A DNA stretch of 64,000 nucleotides from Lachnospiraceae bacterium NE2001 (lineage in GTDB: Bacteria > Bacillota > Clostridia > Lachnospirales > Lachnospiraceae): the NCBI GenBank assembly GCA_900110635.1, contig FOEK01000018.1, positions 1 through 64,000 of the forward strand, written 5' to 3'. The position numbers and the translations under genes are program-made. Within the stretch, counting starts at the first letter, position 1. Each line of letters begins with the position of its first letter. This document shows positions 37,801 to 44,766 of the stretch, one piece after another. The notes beneath the pieces are model-generated. The model worked only from the letters and a program-made list of their open reading frames with translations, was not told where the DNA came from and did not search any database.

Positions 37801-38393
37801 TCATATGGGAATATATCTTCGAAGTCTTCATTTGACCAGCAGTCGATCTTCTGAATCTCGTGTGATGTACGGAAACCATCGAAGAAATTAATGAATGGAA
37901 GTCTTCCCTCAAGTGCTGCCATATAAGCAACAGGTGTAAGGTCCATTACTTCCTGAACAGATGACTCACAAAGCATTGCACAACCTGCCTGACGACAAGC
38001 GTAAACATCTGAGTGATCACCGAAAATGTTAAGAGCGTGTGAAGCAACGCATCTAGCAGATACATTGAATACACCTGGAAGTCTTTCACCAGCAACCTTG
38101 TAAAGGTTAGGGATCATAAGAAGAAGTCCCTGTGAAGCTGTGTAAGTAGATGTCATGGCACCTGCAACAAGTGATCCGTGTACTGTACCAGCAGCACCTG
38201 CCTCAGATTCCATCTCTAAGATTTTAACTGTGTTGCCGAAGAGGTTCTTTCTTCCGGCTGTTGCCCATTCATCAGTATGCTCAGCCATAGGTGATGATGG
38301 TGTGATAGGATAGATAGCTGCGCAGTCAGTAAAGATATACGATGCATGAGCTGCAGCTTCATTACCATCCATGGTCTTTTTGAATCTTGCCAT
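34863..38393 (-). CDS. nifJ: Pyruvate:ferredoxin (flavodoxin) oxidoreductase, single chain
   Basis: 1176 residues, ATG eight bases after AGGAGG. Domain order of the homodimeric PFOR: TPP-binding N-terminal domain (TDCAAIYPITPSSPMAEHTDEW), the CoA/transketolase-like domain, then a 2x4Fe-4S ferredoxin domain (CVGCGLCSYVCPHA and CLGCGSCTNVCP), and a C-terminal TPP domain (GGDGWAYDIGFGGVDH ... NTEVYSNTGGQSSK, with a third cluster CGACAGC-type Cys). It converts pyruvate and CoA to acetyl-CoA, CO2 and reduced ferredoxin, a central energy step in anaerobes. Its synonymous codon use appears tightly restricted, consistent with high expression. Monocistronic: a terminator follows and a 250-bp gap precedes it. 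Confidence 0.98.
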   Translation of the reverse strand: MARFKKTMDGNEAAAHASYIFTDCAAIYPITPSSPMAEHTDEWATAGRKNLFGNTVKILEMESEAGAAGTVHGSLVAGAMTSTYTASQGLLLMIPNLYKVAGERLPGVFNVSARCVASHALNIFGDHSDVYACRQAGCAMLCESSVQEVMDLTPVAYMAALEGRLPFINFFDGFRTSHEIQKIDCWSNEDFEDIFPYDALDKFRAEALNPNHPCEKGSAQNPDVFFQTREACNPAYNDLPAIVEKYMDKINAKIGTDYKLFNYYGAPDAEKVIVAMGSVCDTIEETIDYLIAKGEKVGVVKVRLYRPFVNDKFIAAIPKTAKQLIVLDRTKEPGSIAEPLALDVMAAVRGTEFKDTPITRGRYGLGSKDTTPSEIVAAFNNTEKEEFTLSIFDDVTNLSLDSGDALVTTPEGTVCCKFWGLGADGTVGANKNSIKIIGDNTDKYVQAYFDYDSKKSGGITMSHLRFGDKPIKSTYLIHKANFVACHNAAYVRKYRMVEELVDGGTFLLNCPWSGEELDKHLPGQVKKYIADHNINFYTIDGVKLGIESGMGPTRINTILQSAFFTLTGIIPEEEAIEHMKAAAKKSYGMKGDDIVQMNWNAIDLGAKGFVKVDVPADWTNGVDEGLDYPAATTGTKEQQDFVNDVQIKVSAQEGNTIPVSVVARYMDGSTPSGTAAYEKRGVSVSVPVWTPDKCVGCGLCSYVCPHAAIRTVALTDAEAAAAPEGFKSADFKPQPIEGYKFNIAVSTMDCLGCGSCTNVCPTKSIEMKPLDDALKAEQNLFDYAISVPDKEEIIEKFGAATVKGSQFRQPLLEFSGACAGCGETPYAKLITQLFGDRMYISNATGCSSIWGNSSPSTPYTVNKAGKGPAWDNSLFEDNAEFGFGMYLAQKTLRESLSAKVKAVAEENADVKAAADKFFETYDNTDENTAAADALVAELEKVDSADAKAVVKDKDFLAKKSQWIFGGDGWAYDIGFGGVDHVLASGEDVNIFVFNTEVYSNTGGQSSKATPTGAVAQFAAGGKEIKQKDLAGIAMSYGYVYVAQVSMGANYNQLIKAIKEAESYHGPSLIIAYAPCINHRIRVGMSKAMAEEKKAVDAGYWNLFRFNPEADKKFTLDSKAATVPYQEFLAGEARYTALQKVNKDKADKLFAMAEENSKKRFAHLQGLVDLYDGTKAE

Positions 38394-38605
38394 TTTGTGA
38401 TTCCTCCTAGATTTATTTCTTTATAAGGGTCTTGACCAAGGCCCCGTATACGTCATTTTGTAAATAAAATGCATAACAAAAAGACGCAAAAAGCTAGATA
38501 AAATAATAACACAAAATGAAACCCATGTGAACAGCGAAAAATGGCTATTTTACTAATCTTTATAAGGTATAACAAACGTAAATTAGTTATTTCTAACCGC
38601 TGTAT

Positions 38606-38640
38606 AAAAAAGAATCACCTGGCATATACCAGGCGATTCT
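38606..38640 (-). terminator. Rho-independent terminator after the BtrH-like gene
   Basis: GAATCGCCTGG/CCAGGTGATTC stem, four- to six-base loop, then TTTTTT on the minus strand, ten bases after the stop. Confidence 0.92.
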
Positions 38641-38649
38641 CTTTACTAA

Positions 38650-39711
38650 TTATTTGGCTCTCTGATCAAGTCTTGAGAGCACCTCCAGGAGGACAGCTAC
38701 CTCCTTCTCTTTTGCGATACGGAAGTAGTCCTTAAATCTTACCGCATCGGATACTTCCTCATTGATTGAAATCTTGATAAGCAGATTACGTGCAGCCTGC
38801 ATATTCTTTACAACCTCCTCGTATGAAGAGAGAAGATCTGCATCATAATTCAGATAGCCGTTTGCCATCAGGTACTTGATTCTCTCAAGCATCAGCACCT
38901 TATGATCATACATAACGTGAAGTGCTCTTATATCAAAGTCTGGCTCATAAGCCTGCATTTGCTTCATAATCCTGTCAAGCGCTACATCATAGACCTCAAC
39001 ACCAAAGGTTGTGTCATTGAAGCGGTTTCTCATCATACGAAAATGATTCTTGGTATCCTGAGAATTCAGGTACTCGCGAAGTGTATCCCTGATGAGTGTT
39101 GTATCCAGCTCATAGTAGCAGGTATCTGTGTTCTTAAAGATAACATAGAGACCTCTGGTTCCCTTGTAATCATCCTTAAACATATGATCTTCTGAAGCAG
39201 AAATGACATCGTATCCCTTTCTTACCTCTTCGAAGGTGAGCTTATTGTGTGCATACTTATCCTTAAATGTAAAGTCGCCACAGTAGAAGCCCTCTCCCTC
39301 TAAGTCATAACCGTAGATGAATAGCTCATGAGGGAACTTGTAGTCAACATCGATATCACTCAGTATCTTTGCTTCATCAAATACACCATATACATATCCG
39401 CCAAGGTCGATAGTCTTGATAATAAAATCAACTATATCGCCACAATAGCTTGTAATCTGGTCCTTTGTAAGAAGTGATGTGATAAGATATGGACACTCCT
39501 TAAGCGAGCTGCTTCCAGGCATAATATCCATAAAGAGCATCTCATCACCTGTGAATATCTCTTCGATGTTGTAACATCTTAGCTGTATATAATTGCTAAA
39601 AATCCATTTCTTAGCATTATCATCCTCTGAAAGAATTGAAAAAAGTGTTGCGTGCCACTGCCAGGATGTGATCAGTGGAGTTCTTGTTACGGGCAGTCTC
39701 TTCTTAGCCAT
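38650..39711 (-). CDS. BtrH-like hypothetical protein paired with a carrier protein
   Basis: 353 residues, no signal peptide or membrane helix. The first 170 residues resemble BtrH/C39-like proteins recalled from NRPS and aminoglycoside clusters: PLITSWQWHATLFSIL near the start, YCGDIVDFIIKTIDLGGYVYGVFDE, and the ELFIYGYD...FYCGDF segment. Butirosin BtrH moves an acyl side chain from carrier protein BtrI onto an aminoglycoside. The usual N-terminal Cys is not evident here; the HA at residues 20-21 occupies its place. The C-terminal half is helical with no known motif. It starts 13 bp after the ACP gene and ends with a strong terminator, so the two are one transcription unit. Function unknown: acyltransferase or carrier-protein partner. 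Confidence 0.55.
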   Translation of the reverse strand: MAKKRLPVTRTPLITSWQWHATLFSILSEDDNAKKWIFSNYIQLRCYNIEEIFTGDEMLFMDIMPGSSSLKECPYLITSLLTKDQITSYCGDIVDFIIKTIDLGGYVYGVFDEAKILSDIDVDYKFPHELFIYGYDLEGEGFYCGDFTFKDKYAHNKLTFEEVRKGYDVISASEDHMFKDDYKGTRGLYVIFKNTDTCYYELDTTLIRDTLREYLNSQDTKNHFRMMRNRFNDTTFGVEVYDVALDRIMKQMQAYEPDFDIRALHVMYDHKVLMLERIKYLMANGYLNYDADLLSSYEEVVKNMQAARNLLIKISINEEVSDAVRFKDYFRIAKEKEVAVLLEVLSRLDQRAK

Positions 39712-39724
39712 TGTTCACCCCTCC

Positions 39725-39982
39725 TTAGTCTTCCTTTTTATCTAGTTTTTCTTTTATCACCGCTGCAAGATCTCCAAATGTTGGATATTCATCAAGAGCG
39801 AGCTCGTAATCAGTAAACTTGATATCAAACTTCTCTTCTGATGCTACGATAAGCTTGATAAGAGATATAGAATTAATACCATACTCTGTGGTAATATCTA
39901 CATCCATGCTCACATCTCCCAGTTCCGGCATAGTGTCTTGTATAAGGGCGATCAGCTCCTGCCTTACTTCTTCTTTTTCCAT
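39725..39982 (-). CDS. Acyl carrier protein (phosphopantetheine-binding)
   Basis: 85 residues. Classic four-helix carrier protein: the 4'-phosphopantetheine Ser is in YGINSISLIKL (Asn replaces the usual Asp before the Ser), followed by the acidic helix II/III region (ASEEKFDIKFTDYEL) and a charged C-terminus. No FAS genes are nearby, so it is an orphan or special-purpose carrier. The adjacent BtrH-like gene suggests that its acyl or aminoacyl group is passed to that protein. A terminator of the upstream transporter operon precedes it. Confidence 0.88.
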   Translation of the reverse strand: MEKEEVRQELIALIQDTMPELGDVSMDVDITTEYGINSISLIKLIVASEEKFDIKFTDYELALDEYPTFGDLAAVIKEKLDKKED

Positions 39983-40100
39983 ATGCTTTGTTACCCCTTT
40001 CCCAGTTTATAAGTATAGCTTTTGCCGTGGAACCTTCTCTTTTCCACATACAAGTTAATTCTATCATAATTCAAAACCAATATAAAGAAAAAATTATGAC

Positions 40101-40134
40101 AAAAAGACGGAACTACCATATAGGTAATCCCGTC
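40101..40134 (-). terminator. Rho-independent terminator of the MacB-like operon
   Basis: GACGG.../...CCGTC hairpin (40106-40134) with TTTTTGTC on the minus strand; it lies just beyond hairpin repeat C, after the ATPase stop. Confidence 0.82.
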
Positions 40135-40140
40135 TATATT

Positions 40141-40248
40141 ACACCTCATCCGCCCCTTCGGGGCACCTTAATCTCGTCTTCGACTCGGTCAAACGGCCTA
40201 AGACGTGTGCCACCGGCACACAGGCCGTCCCTCAATGGGAAGGCTTTT
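40141..40248 (-). repeat. Dispersed hairpin repeat, long form (copy C)
   Basis: Same layout as copy A: ACACCTCATC, GCCCC-TTCG-GGGC hairpin, inserted segment with GTGTGCC/GGCACAC hairpin, and the CCTCAATGGG segment reaching the TAA stop at 40247. Confidence 0.88.
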
Positions 40249-40951
40249 ATTCGTCGTCGTCCTCTTCCTCAACCTGTTTCTTTTTCTTTGACTTAGAGTT
40301 CTTTGACTTATTTGGCTTTAACTCATAAACCTCATCAGCCTGTGCTGCCACATCCTGTGAGTGTGTAACTATGATAACACATTTGTTATCATTATGAGCA
40401 AGCGACTTAAAGATTTCCATAATAGCATCCTGATTCTCAGGATCAAGGTTACCAGTTGGCTCATCAGCGAGAACAACCTTTGGCTCGTATGCAATAGCTC
40501 TTGCTATAGCAACTCTCTGCTGCTGTCCACCAGATATCTTAAGTACTCTACGATTAGCCTCTTCCTCTGAAAGACCAACCTTCTTAAGAAGCTCAAGAGC
40601 AAGCTGTTTCTTATTCTTTACCTTCTTCTTTGAAAGATCGATGGAAAGCTCAACATTTTCCCTTGCTGTAAACTTAGGAAGCAGATTGTAGCTCTGAAAT
40701 ACTACTCCAACATCATTACTTCTGTATGTGTACTTATCAACCTTTGTGATATCCTTGCCCTCAAAAAGAATCTTGCCATCTGAAAGCTTATCAAGCCCAG
40801 CCAGAAGTGACAGAAGTGTTGTCTTACCAGCACCAGACTTACCTACTATAGCATAAACCTTTCCAGCCTCGAACTTACAGGAGAAATCCTTAAGCACGTA
40901 GGTCTTCTTATCGTATGTATATGATATCTTATCTAATTCTAGAACGCTCAT
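40247..40951 (-). CDS. MacB/LolD-type ABC transporter ATP-binding protein
   Basis: 234 residues. Walker A GKSGAGKTTL, signature ISGGQQQRVAIARA, Walker B VVLADEPTGNLD and the switch VTHSQD are intact, in the order of the MacB/LolD subfamily that partners FtsX-type permeases. The C-terminal 25 residues are a Lys-then-Asp/Glu low-complexity tail (KSKKKKQVEEEDDDE), not part of the ATPase fold. It starts 13 bp after the permease gene. The likely role is mechanotransmission for extrusion of peptides or lipids, not classical import. The stop codon merges into hairpin repeat C. Confidence 0.95.
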   Translation of the reverse strand: MSVLELDKISYTYDKKTYVLKDFSCKFEAGKVYAIVGKSGAGKTTLLSLLAGLDKLSDGKILFEGKDITKVDKYTYRSNDVGVVFQSYNLLPKFTARENVELSIDLSKKKVKNKKQLALELLKKVGLSEEEANRRVLKISGGQQQRVAIARAIAYEPKVVLADEPTGNLDPENQDAIMEIFKSLAHNDNKCVIIVTHSQDVAAQADEVYELKPNKSKNSKSKKKKQVEEEDDDE

Positions 40952-40964
40952 TTCACCTACCTCC

Positions 40965-42665
40965 TTAATCTCTCTCTGTCAGTATCTTCAACGGCTGATA
41001 TCTCATAATGAAGATAATTGCTATAAGACTTGAAATGATAGAAAGAAGTATACCAATTCCAACCATCTGAAGTACTACTACTCCGTCAACTGCGTAGCTG
41101 ACTGAATCTATATAATTTACAGGACCTGTGATATCTCCACCCTTGGTGAAGGTACCCTGACCGCCCATCTGCTGTCCGCCGCCAGGCCCCTGCTGCTGAT
41201 CACGTCCAAAGTTGGACTGTGTCTGACTTGAACTCGACTCCTGCTGCTGAACCTGTGACTCAAGAAGCTTGTTTGTAATAGGAACTGATGTTGCAGCTCC
41301 GATTCCTGTACCAATAAGTATTGCAAAAATTGTTACGATGAATATCTCAAGCATAAACTGAAGTGCAACCTTACCCTTGTGCATACCAACTGCTGTAAGT
41401 ACACCAACCTCATACTTTCTCTCACGAATATTGAACATATTGAGAACTACAAGGATGATAGCACCGATTGCTAGTATAACTAAGAGAAATGCTGTTGCAA
41501 AGCTCTTAAGGTTCTCAAGTGGAACAAGGCTTGCTTCGTATGAAGCTACATCACTTGATGTAAGAACATACTTGCTTCCTTCCTGCTCCTTGAGGTATGA
41601 CTCAAAATTATCATATCCATCCATATCAGCAAATACATAAGAACCTGTTGTTGTAGCTGAAAGAGCCTGTCTCTCAACAGTAGCTGTAGTAGTCTCTTCA
41701 TCTTCCTCATCATCTGATTCTTCAACGTAGTCAGCTGAAGCTGCTACAAGGCTGTCAACAACCTTAGAAGATGTAAGAATCTCATTTGCAGGATCGTTAG
41801 CATTTCCTGTTGACATACTGCTTGAAGAATCGCTGTTCTTATAAATACCAACAACCTCAAGCTCATATGTTTCATTTTCACAAGTAATATTCTGAAGTGT
41901 GATCTTATCACCAACACTTATGTTGTTATATGTTGCAAGCTCAGATGAGATTACACAGACCATATCCTCTGTATCTTCATCAAACATTGAACCTTCTTTG
42001 ATTGTGGAAACTCCTGTATTGAAGTCGTCCATAGCTGCATCTGCACTATAACCTGTAAGTTTGAAATCGCCCTGGCTGGCCATCATTGTTACAGGATCCT
42101 GCTGTTGCTGCTGCATACCAGGTCCCATCATCTGACCGTCGCCACTCTGACCATCCATACCAGGTCCCTGCTGTCCATCTGGTCCCATACCAGGTCCCTG
42201 CTGAGCTTCTGTAGTCGCTTCAGTAGTTTCCTCTGTAGTTTCTTCATCTGCATCTGTATCAGATGAAATCTCTGCGTTAGGATCGATTGGCTGAAGGTCA
42301 TCATTTCCGTCAAGGATAAGCATATTTGTGTAGTAGAAATTGCTTACATACTCTGACTTAGCATACTCCTGCATCTCCTCAAGTGAAAGACCAGAAGCCT
42401 CTTTCAGAACCTCCTGCATAGCAGATCTATCTGACATATCCACGCCACTGTTCTGAATCTGCTCCATAACGTAAGATCTATCTACGTTAATGTGTGCAGT
42501 AATATTCAGATTCTTCATATTTGACTCTCTTGCATTCTCTGAAGACTTTCTGATTGAAAGTGCAACACAGCAAGATGCCGCAATTACTGTAACGATAATA
42601 CCGATTAGGATATTACGTCCAAGTGATCTGGATATATTCTTGAAAGCATTTTTGAATATATACAT
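40965..42665 (-). CDS. FtsX-domain ABC transporter permease (MacB-like)
   Basis: 566 residues. One transmembrane helix near the N-terminus (NILIGIIVTVIAASCCVALS), a large extracytoplasmic region of about 340 residues, then three C-terminal helices with the FtsX pattern (SFATAFLLVILAIGAIILVVLNMFNIRERKYEVGVLTAVGMHKG). The outside part contains Gly/Pro/Met/Gln-rich low-complexity segments (GPGMGPDGQQGPGM; PGGGQQMGGQG), unlike usual MacB proteins. AGGAGA lies seven bases upstream. Substrate unknown. It works with the ATPase downstream; the usual MacA adaptor is missing and a small membrane protein sits in its place. Confidence 0.9.
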   Translation of the reverse strand: MYIFKNAFKNISRSLGRNILIGIIVTVIAASCCVALSIRKSSENARESNMKNLNITAHINVDRSYVMEQIQNSGVDMSDRSAMQEVLKEASGLSLEEMQEYAKSEYVSNFYYTNMLILDGNDDLQPIDPNAEISSDTDADEETTEETTEATTEAQQGPGMGPDGQQGPGMDGQSGDGQMMGPGMQQQQQDPVTMMASQGDFKLTGYSADAAMDDFNTGVSTIKEGSMFDEDTEDMVCVISSELATYNNISVGDKITLQNITCENETYELEVVGIYKNSDSSSSMSTGNANDPANEILTSSKVVDSLVAASADYVEESDDEEDEETTTATVERQALSATTTGSYVFADMDGYDNFESYLKEQEGSKYVLTSSDVASYEASLVPLENLKSFATAFLLVILAIGAIILVVLNMFNIRERKYEVGVLTAVGMHKGKVALQFMLEIFIVTIFAILIGTGIGAATSVPITNKLLESQVQQQESSSSQTQSNFGRDQQQGPGGGQQMGGQGTFTKGGDITGPVNYIDSVSYAVDGVVVLQMVGIGILLSIISSLIAIIFIMRYQPLKILTERD

Positions 42666-42691
42666 TATTTTCTCTCCTAGTGATATATTTG

Positions 42692-42718
42692 GTGCAGCGG
42701 GGTCCGTCCCTCCTGCAC
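42692..42718. repeat. REP/RAYT-like palindromic element (second copy)
   Basis: GTGCAGCGGGG and CCCTCCTGCAC arms with a five-base loop, 9 of 11 paired. It lies directly after the stop of the mini membrane protein and before the permease ribosome site, and resembles the element at 27229. Confidence 0.65.
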
Positions 42719-42722
42719 TTTT

Positions 42723-42965
42723 TTAAGCTGCGATATAGAAATCTTCAGCAGCTACATCATAAACTGACTCGATAGCGCCACCATCTTTTCTGCCAGGTCC
42801 CATACCAGGTCCCTGTCCAGGTCCGCCTGGGCGCTCATGACTTCTCTTTATAGCTCCCATAACAAAGAATGCTACAAGACCAAGTACAACTATTATAATG
42901 GCAACGATTGCAACAACCTTGCCCTTACCGCCTTTTTTCTTTTCCTTCTTTTCAGTATCTGACAT
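42723..42965 (-). CDS. Small single-pass membrane protein, MacB-operon partner
   Basis: 80 residues, translated from an AGGAGG site. Lys/Glu-rich cytoplasmic start, one transmembrane helix (VVAIVAIIIVVLGLVAFFVMGAI), then an extracytoplasmic tail of about 35 residues with GGPGQGPGMGPG. The same GPGM composition occurs in the permease's outside domain, which suggests that the two interact. It sits where a MacA-type adaptor gene is normally found, yet has none of the adaptor's coiled-coil or lipoyl domains, and there is no space for a longer product. Not recognised as a family; perhaps a scaffold or a reduced adaptor. Confidence 0.7.
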   Translation of the reverse strand: MSDTEKKEKKKGGKGKVVAIVAIIIVVLGLVAFFVMGAIKRSHERPGGPGQGPGMGPGRKDGGAIESVYDVAAEDFYIAA

Positions 42966-43005
42966 AATTTCCTATCCTCCTTAATAAAGAAGTTTTTTAT
43001 CAGAT

Positions 43006-43113
43006 GAGGACAAAGAGGGGAGATCTTTGTCCTCACCCCATAGCTGTGCCCGTCCGCACAACCCTCTTCATACAGAAAAGTGGAACCCGGATAGTACTTG
43101 ATCCAGATTCCAC
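43006..43113 (-). promoter_or_regulatory. Structured 5' leader with three hairpins
   Basis: Between the candidate promoter and the mini membrane protein gene: GAGGACAAAGA/TCTTTGTCCTC (43006-43034, 11-bp stem, 7-nt loop), TGTGC/GCACA (43045-43060), and GTGGAA...TTCCAC with an inner GGAT/ATCC (43080-43113). It is a possible attenuator, riboswitch-like leader or RNA-stability element; not matched to a known class. Confidence 0.5.
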
Positions 43114-43140
43114 CCTTCTATCCAATACCAAATATACTGG

Positions 43141-43196
43141 AATATAGTGTGAAAATCTCACTTCAAAATGTAAGAAAAATGTCAACGAAATGTCAA
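43141..43196 (-). promoter_or_regulatory. Promoter with three 11-bp-spaced TTGACA-like direct repeats
   Basis: TGTAA/TGTCAA/TGTCAA repeats on the plus strand begin at 43169, 43180 and 43191, exactly 11 bp apart (minus strand TTGACA, TTGACA, TTACA). A TATATT -10 lies at 43141-43146, and a GTGA-N5-TCAC palindrome sits between. This is the layout of PhoB/PhoP-type (OmpR-family) regulator sites. Confidence 0.5.
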
Positions 43197-43206
43197 CGAC
43201 CTCAAT

Positions 43207-44649
43207 TTAGTCAAAAATCTCATTGTCATTGTATGGATTAAGAGGTCCATCTGCGTATCTTTCTCTAGCAAATGGCTTATGCTCATCTGAGTTGAAGCAC
43301 TCGCAAACCTCATCAGCTACGAAACGTCCAAGATCTGTAAGACGGATGTCGTTGCCTGTATCCTCAATAAGTCCATGCTCTGTAAGAGCAGCTCTCTTCT
43401 TCTTGAAGAGGTCATCGATGTTGTATCCACCAGAATTCTTCTCGAATCTCTTCTTGATGATGTACTGGTTCTTAAGTGGAAGAACGATCTTCTGACGGAT
43501 TTTCTCTTCTGTACTATGCTTGTAAGCACGAGTGATAGGAAGTTTCCCTTCATCGATCATGCTGTAGTACTCATCAAAGTTGTATGAATTGATATCGAAT
43601 CTGTCTCTGTAGCTTGAGAAACCAGAAAGACCAAAACCAACCTGATCGAACTGAGCACAGCACTGATTGTATGCATAATGTGAATAAATCTTCTTATCCT
43701 TAGAGAATACTCTACGAAGTGTCTCATTGAAGCCATGATTCATCATCATTTCCTCAGCGATAGACTTCATCATCATTGTATTCTTGAAGTCAGGAATATC
43801 ATCAGCTCCTGAACCTCTCTTACGACGGTTGATAACACCCTGTCTGTCTCCATATGCCTGAACCTTCAGACGATAGATCTGAATCTCGTTCATAGGAAGC
43901 TCTATAGCCTGTGCCATAACGTCTGTCCAGTTATCAATTGTCTCACCTGGATGTCCGAAAATAAACTCGATGTTTACGTCGAAACCAAACTCAAGTGCCT
44001 TATATACTGAATCGATAGCCCACTGTGCATCGTGTGGACGATTCATAAGCTTAAGAACGTCATTGTTAAGTGACTGAAGACCGATTGTAAGTCTTGTTAC
44101 ACCATGATCCTTAAGGATCTGCATCTTCTCTGTACCATCTGGTCCAACGATTGAGTTAGGACCAAGGTCTACGTTATGCTGATTGCAGTGTGAGAAATCG
44201 ACTCTCTTATCGAACTCTGTAAGGAAATGATCCAGAAGCTTTGGCTGAAGGTTGGTTGGTGTACCACCACCAAGCAGGATTGAACGAGGCTTGATGTTCT
44301 CCTTGCCAAACTTATTTAGAAAGAGATCCATCTCTCTGATGAGATAACCTATATACTTCTCCTTCTCATCATCACAGGGACCAACCTTGTTTGGATAATG
44401 ACAATATGTACACTGCTGGATACAGAATGGAATATGAACATAGATGTCCATTCTGTCATCTGCTGGCCATACATAGTCATCCAGGTACTCAGGTCCCTGA
44501 TCTGGATACTCTGTGATTGGTGGATAGTGTACTGTTGGTACGAAATCTCCATCATCGCAGATCAGTCCCAGGCGCTGAAGCTCAGCAACCTTTTCAAATT
44601 TTTCTTCGGCATGCTTATATAGCAGCTCTCTCTCGTCTTTTGATATCAT
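43207..44649 (-). CDS. HemN/HemW-like radical SAM protein
   Basis: 480 residues from ATG at 44649, just after GGGGAGG; the longer ATG at 44724 runs through hairpin repeat D and is rejected. IPFCIQQCTYCHY supplies CxxxCxxC for the 4Fe-4S cluster, followed by GGGTPTNL, GPDGTEKM and GLQSLNNDVLKLMNR, the HemN-family signatures. The C-terminal region is longer than HemW's and ends with a winged-helix-like part. HemN/HemW relatives are coproporphyrinogen oxidases or heme chaperones, but many clostridial members have other or unknown roles. Monocistronic as far as seen. Confidence 0.85.
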   Translation of the reverse strand: MISKDERELLYKHAEEKFEKVAELQRLGLICDDGDFVPTVHYPPITEYPDQGPEYLDDYVWPADDRMDIYVHIPFCIQQCTYCHYPNKVGPCDDEKEKYIGYLIREMDLFLNKFGKENIKPRSILLGGGTPTNLQPKLLDHFLTEFDKRVDFSHCNQHNVDLGPNSIVGPDGTEKMQILKDHGVTRLTIGLQSLNNDVLKLMNRPHDAQWAIDSVYKALEFGFDVNIEFIFGHPGETIDNWTDVMAQAIELPMNEIQIYRLKVQAYGDRQGVINRRKRGSGADDIPDFKNTMMMKSIAEEMMMNHGFNETLRRVFSKDKKIYSHYAYNQCCAQFDQVGFGLSGFSSYRDRFDINSYNFDEYYSMIDEGKLPITRAYKHSTEEKIRQKIVLPLKNQYIIKKRFEKNSGGYNIDDLFKKKRAALTEHGLIEDTGNDIRLTDLGRFVADEVCECFNSDEHKPFARERYADGPLNPYNDNEIFD

Positions 44650-44685
44650 GTTATGTCCTCCCCTTGACATATTGTATTTTATATA

Positions 44686-44732
44686 ACACCTCATCAGTCT
44701 GCTTCGCAGACAGCTTCCCCTCAAGGGGAAGC
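44686..44732 (-). repeat. Dispersed hairpin repeat, short form (copy D)
   Basis: ACACCTCATC, GTCTGC-TTCG-CAGAC hairpin, then CTTCCCC-TCAA-GGGGAAG hairpin. It lies 34 bases after the PP2C-like gene's stop, the only copy not touching a stop codon. Confidence 0.9.
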
Positions 44733-44766
44733 ATATTTGAGGATTTAAGATATTTCAGTATTTATT

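Noticed and set aside
38458-38480. Rex-like operator near nifJ
   Set aside because: Only one half resembles TTGTTA; the second half does not pair.
38461-38489. Possible nifJ promoter (TTGCGT, 17 nt, TATTTA)
   Set aside because: Both hexamers are poor matches and other equally weak pairs exist in the AT-rich gap.
44650-44724. Longer N-terminus of the HemW-like protein
   Set aside because: The extra 25 codons lie partly in hairpin repeat D; the GGGGAGG site fits the ATG at 44649.
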